A DNA stretch of 64,000 nucleotides, from assembly GCA_028583685.1 (NCBI GenBank), contig JAMXIF010000031.1, positions 505,001-569,000 of the forward strand. The letters are read 5' to 3'. The notes beneath the pieces are model-generated. The model ran no database searches, was not told the DNA's origin, and was given only the letters and a program-made list of their open reading frames with translations. Shown here one piece after another: positions 41,401 to 56,400 of the stretch; positions within the stretch are counted from its first letter, which is position 1; each line of letters begins with the position of its first letter. This stretch comes from Petaurus breviceps papuanus (lineage: Eukaryota > Chordata > Mammalia > Diprotodontia > Petauridae). Position numbers and translations under genes: made by a program.

Positions 41401-44400
41401 ATAATGAGAATGATAATAATAAATGAGAATGATAATAATAGCACATTCTTCCCTGGTGTGAGGATCAAATAATAATATTTGTAAAGCATGGTACAAGTGT
41501 CTGGAACACAGTAGGTACCGTGTAAATGCGTATCTCTCCCTTCCACTCTTGTGCTGAGATCTTAGAATCATAGATTTAGAGCTGGAAAGCAAGAGGTAAT
41601 CTAGCCCATTCACCTTCCTTATGTGAGGAAATTGGGGCCCAGAGAGGCTGACTTCCTCTGAGCTTACACAGAGGTCACCAGGTATCCTCCCCGAGGATAC
41701 CTCAGCAGGATGGTCTCTGTCCCAAAGCAGCCTCAGTCCCAGTGTCCCCACTTCTCTGCCTGCATTGCCACTTCCTCGGCTCTCTTTGGCTTCTGTTCCT
41801 CTTCTCTACATCCTGTCAGGAGCTGGGCTCCTCTTCTTGTGTCTCTGCTGGACCCACAGAAGCAGTCTCTTCAAGGTCACCCAGAGGCATGTCCCATCAG
41901 CCTTCATCCTGTCTACCTTGTTTTCTTTCTGTGTCATCCCAGGGACTAAGATGAGCTTTCTGAAGAGATCATCTAGCTTGACTGAATCTTTTACAGTTAA
42001 TTTACCCTGGGTGTGTGCTGGTAAATATTTAAAAACCAGCTTTCTGGAAACGGAAAAACACATTAAAAAATTTTAATTTGTATTGTTGACATTGTCTTCT
42101 CCATCACTTTCTTCAATGTGGACAAAGCAATAAGCAAGCTCTGATTTGTGACATTTTGCTGAATTTGGTAGAATAAATGTTCATACTGCAAATTTAACAA
42201 TCAGTTCTTGGGGGAACTGGTTGGAGATGTCTCCAGCACACCCCAGTACCTCCTTGTATTGGGGTCACTTTTCTGTTCTTGGGTCCTGGGTTTTTAGGAG
42301 TCACTTCCTTACACTAGGAAACAGTTCCTGTTCTCAGGGAGCTATGGTCTGGTTCAGGAGACAAGATCATAGATTGATCATAGATCTGGGAGAGAGAGAC
42401 CTTGGAGATCACTTGTGTCACCCTTCTCATTTTACAAGTAAGGAAATGACTTATCTAAAGTCAATAGGTAGTAAGCAGTAGATCTGGGTCTCAAATCAGG
42501 TGCTCTGAATGCAGATGCAGTGTTTCCTTCTGCATTTTTATGCATGTAAACACATACACACAAAGGTGTATAGATGTGTGATATATAGAGCTATACACAA
42601 AAATGCACAATTATATACGTCTCCATGTATACATATCATACATAGCCATAAAACCTATGCATGTGCAATATGTGTCTATATATATGTATATAAAACACTG
42701 TATCTATAAAACCATATCTATATATAAAACCCGCTAAGGTGGCATAGTAGATAGAGTGCTGAGCCTGGAGTCAGGAAGACCTGAGTTCAAATCCAGCCTC
42801 AGACACTATCTCTGTGACCCTGGGCAAGTCACTTAACCCTGCTTGCCTCAGTTTCCTCATCTGTAAAGTGAGCTGGAGAAGGAAATGGCAAGACAACCCC
42901 AGAAGGGGTCACCAAGAGTCAGATATGACTGAAATGACTGAACAACAACAATGGCATATCTGTATGTGTATATGTGGATATGCATATGTACATATATGTG
43001 TGTATATCTATGTATGTGTGTATATGTCCACATATATATATATCTAAGTGTTGAAAAGGTAGTTGAGAAGTATTACACCAGTTTAGAGGAGAAAGTATAC
43101 GTGCCCTGGAGAACAGTGGAAATTGGTCCCCCCAACTTTCCTGTGAGTCCCCTGAGGGCAGGGCGCCCTTCCTAGTCAGCTGTGGGCTAGCCTGTGGTGT
43201 GGAATGACTCAGGTTAGGCTGGTTTTCATGTGTTTCCTGGTCTGGGACAGAAGCAGTGATACATAAGAGATATAAGTGCCTGGGGAGGGAGGGGGATGAG
43301 CAGTGAGATTATAGAGATGGGGAGATGACTCCTTAGAGCTTCTGATCAGAATGGGAGTGGGAGAGATACACCAGCCCAGGGACTCAATGGGAGAACCAGA
43401 ATCAGGGCTAGGATTTAGCGGTTGAACTCTTTTTCTTCCCAGGGTCCATTGGATACTGAAGCCTGGAATCTTGGACAGGGGTCACCTATACCCACCACAG
43501 GTAATAATGATAGCTAACTTTTATTATAGTGGTTTCTAAAATATACTTAAATTAATTGATTTCTTTTGTTTATGACATTACCTTAATTTCCAACTCTATC
43601 TCCCTACCTTCCTTTATCCAGGAAATTATCCTTTACAACAAAATACTAGATAAGAAAGAGGAGGAAAAAGCAATTCTAATGCTTTGTTGTACCAAGTGTA
43701 GGATTTTGTTTGGCCCTCACAACAATCCTATGAGACAGGTGCTATTGTTATCCTTATTTTTATAGAGGAGGAAAATGAGAGAAGTTAAGTGACTTGCCCA
43801 GGGTCACACAGTTTCTAAGGGTCTGAGGCTGGAGTTGAACCTAGGTTTGAACCCAAGCACTGACTCCAGGTTTAGTGCCTCCATTCTTTGGGTGCAAGGG
43901 AAGGGGTGGATGGTGAGGTATAAATCTAAGACAAAAATTTGGAAAATGTCTCCTTGCTCATTGTTGAAACCCAAGTCTCTCATTCAAACTCTCCTGGGTG
44001 CTGAACTCTGTTAAAAATAACTTAAAAAAACCCTTAAGTACTTGCTATTTGGAAGTCACCCTATGTCCTCCACTCCCGTCCTGGTCACTCATGTCAGTGT
44101 CAGAGTGTTCGAAAGGGAAGAGGCCAAGGCATGATTTGCTTACCTTACAGGAAGAAGGAAATAACAACAATAGTTATAGCTAATATGTATATAGTGCTAA
44201 CTATGTTCCAGACACTGTGCTAAATAAGAGCTTTACAATTATTATCTTATTTGATCCACACAACAACCCTGGGAGGCAGGTACTATTATTATTCCATTTT
44301 ACAGAAGAGGAAACAAGGCCAACATAGGTTAGGTGACTTGCCCAGGGTCACACAGCTAAGTATCTGAGGTAACATTTCAACTCAGGTCCTCTTGATTCCA

Positions 44401-47400
44401 GGTCATTGCCCTATCCACTGAGCCACCTAGCTGCCCCAAACCACCTGTCCCTCACTTCCTTTCTTCTTGGTATTCAAGTGTTTCTATGCAGGGGTCCCAG
44501 CCCAGCTAAACTCTTGTCTTTGTTTATCATAGGAACAGAGCCGGGCCTTGGCCCCTTCCCAGCTTCTGAGCCTCCCTACCTGAGTACAAAGGAGCCAGTG
44601 CTTGAGTCCCTCACCTCCTCACCTCCCGGGGCATGGACTTTTCAGCCCCTAAATGCTGCAGTGACCATACTCACCCCACATCCTCTGCCCACCATAGGTA
44701 ATAATAATCGCTTACGTTGGTGTAGACATCATGGCAGCATCAGCTCAAATCTGTATGATGTTTCCATGTTTAGGAAGTTCTTTCTTAGACATGATCTCAT
44801 TTGTTCTTCACCATAAGTAGGTGGGTAGGCATTATTCCCATTACTGAGGCTCTCAGAGGTTAGATGACGTGTCCAAAGTCTCACAGTTAGTAAATGGCAG
44901 AAGCAAAACTGGAACTGGGATTTCCTGACTCCTGATCCTGGGACCCCGTGCACTCCAAGATGATAAGGAGTGAGGGAGGGTGCAGACAGAGACGGGCTGG
45001 CACCTGACCCCAGAGACCTTGGGTCCAGGGAGACTGAAGGGCAGTGGTGATTAAGGGAGGGTGGGGCAGGCAGCCCTGTTTCCAGAATGAATGAGATGAC
45101 ATGATTTCCACAGGTTCAGGCACTGCCCAGTGGTCACCCTTCCCTCGCGTGCTGTGCAGCCCAGACCAGGTTCCCTGTGAGTTCCTAGGCTGTGTGGACC
45201 CCAGGCAGGTGTGTGACGGGCAGGAGGACTGTCTCGATGGCTCTGATGAACTTCACTGTGGTAAGCATGGGGGCCTGATGGGGTGAGGGGGTAAGGGCTG
45301 GGGCTAGGGACAGGCAGAATTTTTTTTTTTCAAAACCTGGGCAGAAGATAATTTTTTTTTAAATTGTGAGACCACATTACCTGGTGCTAAACTGTAAATT
45401 CCATGAAGGCAGGTCCTGGGGCTTATCTGCACATAGTAGGCATGCAATGATTATGGAGTGAATGAATACATTTGTAGGCTAGAGCAGATGTGAGGAAGAA
45501 GGTCAGTTTTCATCGTTCAGAGAAAATGGGATGGCGAGTGATCCAGACTGGGATAAGGTGGCTAGAGAGAAAGAAACTGGAACGAAAGGGAACTGGCCGA
45601 CTGCAGCTGTCTTACAGCATGTGCTCATGGTGATGATAACTAATGGTTACGTAGGCCTCCTGTGTGCCAGCACCGTGCTAAGCACTTCATAATTATCTCA
45701 TTTGATTCTCACGACAACCCTGGGAGGTAGGTGCTATTATTGTTCCCATTTTATGAGTGAGGAAACCGAGGCAAATGGAGGTTAAGTGACTTGTCCAGGG
45801 TCACAGAGCTGGTAAGTTTTTTTTTCCTTTTGGAGGGGGGAGGGTAGGCAGTTGGGGTTAAGTGGCTTGCCCAAGGTTACACGGCTAGTAAATGTTAAGT
45901 GTCTGAGGTCATATTTGAACTCAGGTCCTCCTGACTCCAGGGCTGGTGCTCTATTCACTGCACTACCCCACTAGTAAATGTTTAAGGCTGGAATTGAGTT
46001 CTTTCTGACTCTGACCCAGAACTCTAGTCACTATTCATTCATTCATTCATTCAATTATTTATTGAACACTTGCTACTTGTAAGGTGCTCTATACCAGAGT
46101 AGATTCTGAGGTAGCCTGGAAGGTACAGGGTTAATTACAGCCACAAGGTATTGTTGGGGAAGCTGTTATAGAATAAAAGACTCACAGAATGTTAGTGCTG
46201 GAAGGGACCAGAGAGGAATGATGAGAACAGCTCAGGATCTGAGATCAGAAGTCCCACCTGTGTGACCTTGGACAAGTCACTTCAACACAAATCAATTCCA
46301 CATTTACTAAGTGCCTCCTGTATGGTAGGCATTGTGTTAGGTTCAGGGGAGATAAAGACAAAGTTGAAACAGTTCCTACCCTAAGGAACTTCCATTCTAT
46401 CGAAGGGAACACAAAATGTAAATAGACAGGGGCAGCTAGGTGGCATGGTGGTGATTAGAGCACTGGCCCTGAAGTTAGGAGGACCTGAGTTCAAATCTGG
46501 CCTTGGACACTTGACAGGTAACTAGCTGTGTGACTTTGGGCAAGTCATTTAACCCCAATTGTCTCGCCCTCCCCCCAAACAAACAAATAAATAAAAAATG
46601 TAAATAGGATAGACAAAAAATAGATAAGACATTTCATCTAAAAGGAAGTTAGGAATTCTCGGAGGCCAAGAGGAGAAAGGAGTCCAGTCCAGGTATAAAG
46701 GGCAGATGGCTTGTGCAAAAACAAAGAGGAGGGAGATAGATTGTCATGTACAAGGAACAAACTGGAAAGCCAGTTTGACCACAATGGAGAGTATGGGAAA
46801 GGGGCATAAAATGATGGGAGGCATACTGTGGAGAACTTTAAATTCAAGGCAAAGGATCTTGTATTTGATACTAGAAGCTATTAAAAATTAAAGCTACTTT
46901 AATGGCTATTAAAGCTCTGAAGATTTTCAAGTAAGGGAGCGACATGGACAGAGAATATCAATTTGGCAGTTATATGGAAGATAGATTGGAAAAGGGACAG
47001 CCTGGAAGCAGGAGGAGGCCAGTTCAGTGATGAGGGCCTGAACTCTGAATTACTAGCTGTGTCACTCCGGGCAAGTCACTTAACTGTGTTTGCCTCAGTT
47101 TCCTCATCTGTAAAATGAACTGGAGAAGGAAATGGCAAACCGCTCCAGTGTCTTTGCTAAGAAAATCCCAAATGGAGTCACGGAGAATCAGACATGACTG
47201 AAAAACAACTGAATGGGGGCGGCTAGGTGGCACACTGAATAGAGTGCTGCCCCGGAGTCAGGAGGACCTGAGTTCAAATGTGGCCTCAGACACTCAACAC
47301 TTAGTAGCTGTGTGACCTTGGGCAAGTCACTTCACCCCAATTGCCTTGCTTTCCCCCTCCACAAAGGAAAAACAAACGAAAAACAAGTGAACACATGTTT

Positions 47401-50400
47401 GTGAGTATAGAGAAGGTGATGGATATAAGTCAGAATCAACAGTATTTAGCAACTGATAGGCTCTGGGAAAGGGGGCCATAATGTACAGCGTTAGGGATGA
47501 TTCCGAGGTTATAAATCTAGGTGAGCAGAAGAATGGTGGTGACCTCAAGAGAAATAGGAAAGGTTGGAGGAGGGACAGGTTTTTGGGAAAAGAAAATTAA
47601 TTTCATGTGGCAGATGTTGAATTTGAGATGTCTAAGATCTGAGTGGAGATATCTAGGAAGCAATTGAGTGGAATTGAAATTCAGGAGAGAGATTCAGGTT
47701 AGATATGACTTGGTTAGTCAGGTTAGATGACTTGGGAGTCATCTGTATAGAGATAATAGAGGTCATTAAGGGAGAAAGTGCTGGGCCTGGAGTTGGGAAG
47801 ACCCAAGTTCAAATCCAGCCTCAGACACTTACTAGTTATGTGACCCTGGGCAAGTCACTTAATCCTGACTGCCTCATTTCCCTCATCTGTATAATGAGTT
47901 GGAGAAGAAAATGGCAGCTATTCCAGTATCTCTGCCAAGAAAACCCCAAATGGGGTCACGAAGAGTCAGACACCACTGAACAATGAAAGGGTGTAGGGAG
48001 ACTAGAAGATGGTCCAGGACAGAGCCTTGGTAGGGAGTGGGGGGGCCCCCTTGAAAGATGGGAGCAGGATGTTGTTCCAGCAAAGAAGATGGAGAAGAGC
48101 AGGTAGATGGGTAGAAGGAGAATTAAAAAAAAAACAAAGCAAACCAAATAACATTAAAGATGATGAGGAAGGAGAGAGCACCCAGGAAGTCAAGATGTTG
48201 AAAGCCATTGGAGTTAGCACTTAACACATTATTGCTAACCTTGGAAAGGAGTTGAGGTGAGTGGTGAAGACAGAAGCCAAATTTTGATAGATTGGGAAAA
48301 GGCAAGAGTCTTCTGACTCTCCCTAAATCTTATGACTTTCATGGAACAATAGAAAAATGCTGTATTTGTTATAGTCGGAGGACCTGACTTTGAATCTCAG
48401 CTCTGATACTACCTGTGTGATCTTGGGCAGTCTTTGTTTCTTTGGCCTGGCTGTGAAATGAGGAGTTGGACTAGCTAGTAGACTCACAGAATGTTAGTGC
48501 GGGAGGAACCAGAAAGGAATCACATGGATTCTAACCCTCTAATTATCTACTTTAAATCCTAAGAGAAACTGAGGACCTGAGAAGTCATAGTTATCAGGGC
48601 CCAGTGGGTGGCAGCAGAAAGCCACAAATCGAACCACTGCTCAGGTCAAGAGCTTGCTTTCTTCACTGGGGAGAAGCCAGTTTAGGGCAGAGACTGAATG
48701 AATTTACAGACAAGTTGTTTCTTAACAATGAGGGAGACCAAGTCTGTGGATAGGACTTGGGGCTTCTAACAAGTGCAGAAGGGCAGGCCTGAAAGGCAGA
48801 GTTTGTATATGGAGGAGAGAGCAAGCAGGAAGGTAAATCTCAGATGCAGAGCGGTCATTCACTGTAGTCACCTTTTCACCTTTGCCCTGCCTTTTTTGGT
48901 AACTTAAGGGCCTCAGCCTTTCTGGGCCCTTGTACCTGGGCTGGTTCTCCCAGGTGTCCAGAGGCTGTCCAGGCAGGAGAGGGGTTGCTGCATACAACTT
49001 TCCTGATGATTGGCATCAGACTGCTGCCCAGTCAGGAGAAGGGATGCCCAGAGCTTGTCCAGTAAGGACCAGGGACAGCAAGAGTTTGACCATTCAGGAA
49101 GAGAGTATTCATGGGCGCATTAAGGGCTAAAAGAATAAGGGCCATGGAGACCCAGCCTATTGTATGTAATAGGTTCTTTTTTGTCCTGGGCCAAGGATTC
49201 TTCACTTTTTTTGCGTGTGATGTGAAACCCTTTGGCAGTCTGGTGAAACCTATGGACAGACTCAGAATAATTTTTAAAAATAATTGAATTAAATAATTTT
49301 AGATAACTGAAGGAAATATTGTACTTCAATGAGAAGTTAGTGAAAATAAAGATTTTTTTTTTTGGTACAAGTTCATGGATCGGCTGTGGAATCTATCCAC
49401 TGATCTGTTGGGGGTCTGTGGACCTCAGGTTAAGAACTCTTGCTCTAGCCCCTCAAAAAACACAATCAAAACTCTGAACACATTCAGAGTCAGTGTTGAT
49501 TAAGAAAAAATATCATTGAATTTTCAAAAGTATGCCTTTATCACAATACTCTAGTAAGTACTTAATAGATAATTTTTCATCTGTTCATTCACTCTCACAC
49601 ACATACATAATTTGGCACATAGTAATGGAAAAGAAGCTAGGAAGTTGGGTTAATCCTTAGTCAATATAATTTTTCTGGAGAAGAACAGGGTTCCTAGGTC
49701 TTATTTCAGCCAGCCCCATGACTAACAGGTTGGAAATTTATCCAAGGAGGTGGAGACTATTAGCAAAAATGCAAACAGATAACCAGTCTCCTTCTCCACT
49801 TTGCTTCATGATCAGTGAGAGCCTCACCTTTTGTGGTGCCCACGGCCACACAGCCCACCTTGCCAGCCATGGGGGCTGTCTGTTCCCCAAAGCAGTTGAG
49901 CTGCCGGAGTGGTGAGTGTCTCCCTGTTGACCGTCGCTGTGACCTGCACCCTGACTGCCAGGATGGCTCTGATGAGGATGACTGTGGTATGGGAAACCTT
50001 GGGCAGCCTGGCATCTCTGAAGCCAGGGGGGAGGGAGGAGCTAACCCTGCTTAGGCATCTCCTGGGTAGTATCTGGGCACCTGTTAAAGCTGGGTCTTTC
50101 CTTGATGACTCCATCCATAGGCTTTCTTCTTGGTTCTGATGCTGTCCCTGTTTCTCTTCCACCCCTCAGTGGACTGCATGTTGGCACCCTGGTCTGGCTG
50201 GAGCAGCTGCAGCAGAAGCTGTGGGTTGGGGGTGACCTTCCAGAGGAGGGCCCTTCTTCGAGCCCCGCTGCCTGGTGGTGGCTGTCCTCAAGAAGATTTC
50301 CAGAGTCGCTCCTGTTTCTTGCAGGCCTGCCCAGGTAATCCTGGTGTGTGGGTTCCCAGTAAGGAAATTCCCTTCCCCTACAGGGAACCCTGGCAGCTGA

Positions 50401-53400
50401 GGAAGCCCAGGATCCTGGCCCTTCCTCCACCCAGGATTCGTAGGATTTGGGACTGGAAGGGAGCACAGACCCTTCAGTTTACAGATGGAGAGACTGAGGT
50501 TCAGAGAGGGCAGTAACTTGCCCAACATCGCCCAGGTGACCAGCATCTCACCATGGAAAATACCCTCTTTAGGAGGCTCACCTCACTGGGAATCCTGGGG
50601 GATCGGCCCCTTTGTAACACCACCACAGCTCTCTTTCCTGGTCAACCTAGTCTTATGCTCTCAATCAACCAGAACTTCCCGTGGGGAATACATTTTCCAG
50701 TGGAGCCCAGGGAAATGTCTTTTTTTTTTTACCTTTCTTCATTGGCTGCTGCTACCAGAAATGTCCACTAGAGGGTGCTCTGGCCTCGATGCATTTCCAG
50801 AGGACCGCTCTCAGCCTGCTTATTCTTCTTTGCCCTTTATTGGCCTCCCAGTGCTCTCTCACCCTCCCACCTCGTCATAGGGTTTATTTTTTTATTTTTT
50901 TTCTGGATATTTACTGTTGACAAAGAGGAGAAATGGGGATGAAACAAGAGGAGACCTTACAGAGTGTCTGCCTTGCCCCCACCCCAGATATCCGCACCAG
51001 GCTCTTGTGTTAATTAAGGTCCCATTCTGCTAGATTTTAGAACTTCTCCAGACAACAACAAACACTCCTTAATTGTCTGCAAGTCAGTTAGAGGAGATCT
51101 GGCCCCTGCCCTCCTGGAGTCTATTAGGAACATAAACACGCACTGAGATAACTTAGCACACAGCATTACCTGACAAATGACTTAATATCCCTTTGAAGAG
51201 GTATCGTATTTTTAGATCATAAGTACTGCGTAGCTCAATACCCTTTATTTTATAGATCTCTATCCTCCAAGAAGGACGAGTCTGCTGGGTATCCTCAAAC
51301 TCCTATAGCCCTTGCCAAATAGAGACTCTAATGGGAAGAGAAGAAGGCTTGGAAACAGGGTGTCTGGATTTGAAGTCCACTTTCTGGGATTTCAGTCAGG
51401 GCAGCTGGGCTGCACAGTGGTTAGAGCACTGGACCTGGAGTCACAAAAGCTCATCTTCCTGAGTTCAAATCCAGCCTCAGACCTTTACTGGCTGGGTGAC
51501 CCTGGGCAAGTCATTTAATTCTGTTTGCATTAGTTTTCTCATCTGTAAAATGAGCTGAAGAAGGAAATGGCAAATCAAATCAGTGTCTTTCCCAAGAAAA
51601 CCCCCAATGGGGTCTTAAAGAGTAAGACAGGACTGAAAAATGACTCAGCAAAACTCTGGTATTTGTTATGACTTGTGTGATACTAGGCTAATTACTTCAT
51701 GTCTGAGCCTCACTTTTCTCATCTGTTAGAACACCTGTGCTTCCTACCTTATGAGGTTAATTGTGAAGAAAGTACTTGTTCACTTCAGGGAAATGTGGGT
51801 GGTTAATAGGTGGCCTGGATGTTGATCCCAGGGCTTGTTTGTAGAGGAGTCCTATCTCTGCCTTTATTTACTTAAAATCTAGGGCCTCTCTGGCCTTGTG
51901 GCTGTAAGGGAGCACCCAGATCAGTGCTGTTGACCCCACCTCTGTTCAGGCTATCTGAATGGTCTCTCTCTTCTCCTTCCGGGGTTAGTTCTGGTGTTTG
52001 GGAGCTCAGGCTACTATCCAGAGAACTTTAGTGACAGGGTTCCCTACCAGCACCTGCCCTGTGGGCAGCATGAATATGACTAGAGTCAGTGCCCACCCAC
52101 CCCACCCTTGGCACTGCCCAACAGAATGGAAAAGGTCAGAGGCTACAGGTACAAATCCCAGTAGCTACCTGTCTTCTCAAATGAGCTGGTATTTGTAAAA
52201 TGCTTTGCACTGTTCTTGGAACACAGTAGGTGCTGTATAAATGCTCATTCCTTTCACTTCTCTGAGGTCCAGAAGCTAGCTCCCCCACCCCTGTCATACA
52301 AAGAGAATCTTCATCAGTTTCCAGGTCTATCTTCCCTTTTTCTACAGTACCTGGTGCTTGGACTTCATGGGACCCCTGGGGACCCTGCAGTGCATCCTGT
52401 GGGGGAGGCCAACAGAGACGTTGGCGTAGCTGCACGGATCCTCCACCCAAGAATGGGGGTGCCCCTTGCCCTGGGGCACCAGAGGAGAGCCTGCCCTGTG
52501 GCCTGCAGCCCTGCAGTGGTGGTACAGGTACCAGGGGACAGCCTGCTGTGCTAGGAAGTTTGGGCAACTGGGGTTACTTCAGCATTTGTTCCTTGGTTCC
52601 ATAACCATCTGCCTCCTAGATTGTGGCCCAGACCTTGTGTACGTGAGTGCTGAGCAGTGCCAGCAGGGCCTGGTGCTCTGGTGCCCACCCTCCTGCCAGG
52701 ATCCTGAAGCCAAGAGGAACTGCAGTGCACACTGTATGGAGGGTAAGACAGGCCTGGCTAGCCAAGGGAGTGGGCAGGGTTCATATAGGCATATCTAGAC
52801 ACTCTAGCTGACTGCCTGGAGCTGACTTTTCCTCTCCTACTCTACTCCCTTTCTACCTTCAAATTCCTTAGTTCTCTCTTCCCCTATTTTTCTCAATTCC
52901 CTCTGTTTGATACCTCTCCCATTTTTGATCATTTCCCTTACCCATAGGTTGCCGATGCCCCTCTGGACTCCTTCTCCATGATGCCCAGTGCCTGACACTT
53001 TCCCAGTGCCCCTGTCTAGTGGGCACAGAGATAAAGCGGCCCGGAGAGTCCTTCTTGCTGGACAACTGCAGCCACTGGTGAGTGAGGACTTGGCTGTGAG
53101 TGCCTGTCCTAAGGAACATAGAAGAAGGCATCATTATGGGCTTGGGGTAGGGACAGGGCTGAGGTTGGGTCTCCTAGTCCTAGATGAGGGAAATTCTATC
53201 ACCCATTATTCCCTCCACCTTCTTCCTATTTCTGAATCCTCCGCCTTCTCCATTTAGTGTGTGTGAAGCTGGAACTCTTCACTGTGAGGCAGGGGACTGT
53301 CCTGTGCCCTGTGGCTGGTCAGCGTGGTCCTCGTGGGGCCCCTGTGACCACTCCTGTGGCCCTGGAACCCAGGCCAGATTCAGGTATGTGTGTTTGTGTG

Positions 53401-56400
53401 TGTAGGAGAGGTGGGGTAGGAAATAGGGATAGGGAAGGAAGATTAATGCGGGGGAAGGAAGAAGAAGGAGAGTGAATGGAAGGAAATGAAGGGAGAAAGT
53501 GAAATTGGGAGTGGAGGAGGGGAGAGCTGAGAACAGTGGAGAGGAGGATTGTGGGTCAAAGTGAGGAGAGAAGAATGGGTTGGGGGGAGGAATAGAGTAC
53601 AGTGGGGGCTGGAAGGGGAGGGTTGAGAAGGAGAGGAGAGACTGGTAGAAAGAAGAAGGGCAGAGAACTGGGCTGGAGGGGAGGTGAAGAGAAATTAGGG
53701 GTGTGAGGGGGGGAAACAGCCTTTAACCTCAGCTGAACAGAGGACTAGAAGGGTCACAAAGACACAAGAAGGTAGGCAGTGGGGAGAGAAGGGAAGACTT
53801 TCCTCTTCCCTCTTCCTCTCTGTTCAGGTCTCCTTCCAACCCAGTGGCAGCTTCTGGAGGTGCCCCTTGTGAGGGAAATGGGCAGGAAGTTCAGGCCTGT
53901 TACACGGACTGTGGTGCTGGTAAAGTCAGGGGACAGGGGACATATTTTTGTGGCACAGTGCTATTCCATTGCATCCATACGCCACAATTTGTCTAGCCGT
54001 GCCCCAGTGGAGGGGCCCCTGCTTTGTTCCCCATCTTTGGCTAGGACAGGAAGAGCTGCTGTAAACATTCTGGTCACGGGGGTTCTAGGGCTCTTTCTTT
54101 TACACCACGCTGCCTCAGAGATCAGTGGGGAGAGACAGACGAGATGGAAAGCATGTAGTTGGGTGTTGTAGGGTTCCAGGGCTGAGGGCACCTGGGCCCG
54201 TATTAGGGCCATGAAAGGAAAGAAAGAGCAGTTTTGAGCGAGGGTTTGAAAGACTTGGTGACTGAGCAGAAGTGGGGGATGAGGGAGAGGGCAGAATCAG
54301 CGATGACTGGGAGGTCCTGCACTTGGGAGGAGGGTGGTCCCCTTACAGAGCTAAGGAAGTAGCAGGAGGAGAAGTTCTGGGGGAAAGGGAGACAACTGTG
54401 GTTTCAGCTGAGTTTAAGGTGCTGGTGGGACATCTTTGGGGGAGAGGGGGAGAGCAGGAGGGAATATCTACCTGGCAATGGGACCCAAGACTAGGGGATC
54501 ATCTGCACAGAGGGGACAGCTGGAGTCCTGAGAGTGATTGAGGTGGCCAATAACAGGAACAGTGGAGGGGGCCAAGACCTCGATTTCATTGGTACTGGGA
54601 GCTCCCGAACGAGCTAATGCAGGTCAGCATCTTTTCTAGCTAGTTGCCACAGGGCATAGAATGCTGGGCCTAGAATCAAGATTTCCTTTCAAATATAGAT
54701 TCTGATACTAGTTGTGTGACCTTGGGTAAGTCACTTAATCTCTGTTTGCCTCGGTTTTCTCAATTGTCAAATGGCGATAATAATAGCAGCGTGTTGTTGT
54801 GAGGATCAAATGAGGTGATATTAAAGCACTTAGCACAATGTTCAGCACATAGTAGGTTCTTAGTAAATGCTTTTTTCCTTTCTTCCACCACTTCTAGCTT
54901 TAGAGTTTCTGGGGCATGGCGAGATTAAGTGACTTGTCCCGGGTCACACAGCCAGTATATGTCAGAGGCATCACTTGAACTTGGGACTTCCTAGCTTAGA
55001 GTCTGGCTCTTCTTCCACTATATCATCCATGCTGCCCCTTAGTACTAGTAGTCGCCTCTTATAGAGTTGCCTTAAGATTTATGAAACATTTTGTATTTAT
55101 CAGAGAACAGAGGCTGAAGGATTGACTTTCTCCGACTTTCCCTTGATCCTGTAGATCCCTGAATCTTCCTCTGAGCTTTACACACCCTCTCCCTCTCCAC
55201 CTTCCGTTGACCCTCCTCACCACGTCCTCTTCTTTTCTCCACAGAGCTTCTGGGCTGGACGCCCTGGACACCCTGGTCCTCTTGCTCCCAAAGCTGCTCT
55301 GCCCCCGGAGGACCCCCGGTTTGGAGACAGCGCTCTCGCCTCTGCCCCAGGTCTGAGGGGGTAGTCTGCCCTGGGGAGCCCTCTCAAGAAGAGATCTGCA
55401 GCCTTCCTCCATGTCCAGGTGCTCAGTTGTGTCCTAGGCAGAGGGATGGGCAGGGGACAGAAGAGGAGAATGCGTCTGACAGGAGAAAGATATGGGGGGG
55501 GGGTGCTGACCCTGAGGGGCTGACTCTTAGGCAGGGTTGGCACACGGCAGACACACTACCTAGCCAGGGAAGGTCGCCCAGCCATTGTGCTCAGAATCCC
55601 TCTCCCTCTGTGTCCCTGGGGAAGCCTGGGGCCAAAGTCAGAACCCTACTGGTCCACACGTGTTGCTTCTGTCTTCAGAGAGGACAGGGTCATGGTGGGA
55701 GGAGAGGGAAGGAGTCCTGACTCTCCAGGATTGCCCTCCTCCTTTCTGTGTGTCCGTCCTATTGTTTCGACCTCTATCTGCTTGTTTATGTCCAAACTCC
55801 TGTAGCCTTTCCTGTATCCTTGCTTATGTCTTCTCTGGGGGTAACCTTTTCCTCCCTGACAGTGTCTAGTATTTGGACCCCTTGGGCGCCATGGTCCTCC
55901 TGCTCAGCTGACTGTGATGGGGGCATTCAAACCCGTGGGCGCAGGTGTTCTGGCTCTTTTTATGGGAGTCCTGAGTGCCAGGGGCCCCATAGTCAGACCC
56001 GAGACTGCCATACCCAGCCCTGCTCAGGTATGGACACTCTACCTCTTTCTCAGTCTTTCCCTCCACTCAACCATGGTCACGCCCAGCCTAGCAAACATAC
56101 AAACGCAGACACTTAGGAGTCTACTCACCCTCCCTGCACCATCATCCTCCTGCCCCGTTCAGATGGATTGCCATTGTCTACTCCCTAATTTTTGGGCAGA
56201 TGTTTTGTCCACCAAAATAAGAAGCTGTCCCAATTTTCTTCACTTTTTCTCCAAGAGAAAACTATATGGGTCCATTTTCAAAGGGCTTGGCAATAGGGCT
56301 AAATGTCCAAGGACATCCCTCAGGTCCTTGGGAAAAGCCAGAAGATTAAGTCCTTTCCCCTTAGACACAGGCCCAAGTGCCCTCTGATAGGGTCCTAATA

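Larger units (their letters stand above)
46310..48300 (+). repeat. Ancient dispersed repeat, family unassigned, with SINE insertions
   Basis: Pieces at about 46310-46428, 46603-47020, 47386-47774 and 47991-48300 read in one order. Text includes gagcgacatggacagagaat and gttgaatttgagatgtctaa. Confidence 0.5.

Noticed and set aside
52348-52513. Earlier donor for exon 52 (gtggta)
   Set aside because: It drops residues GGT, which are conserved before the next TIL domain, though phase is the same.
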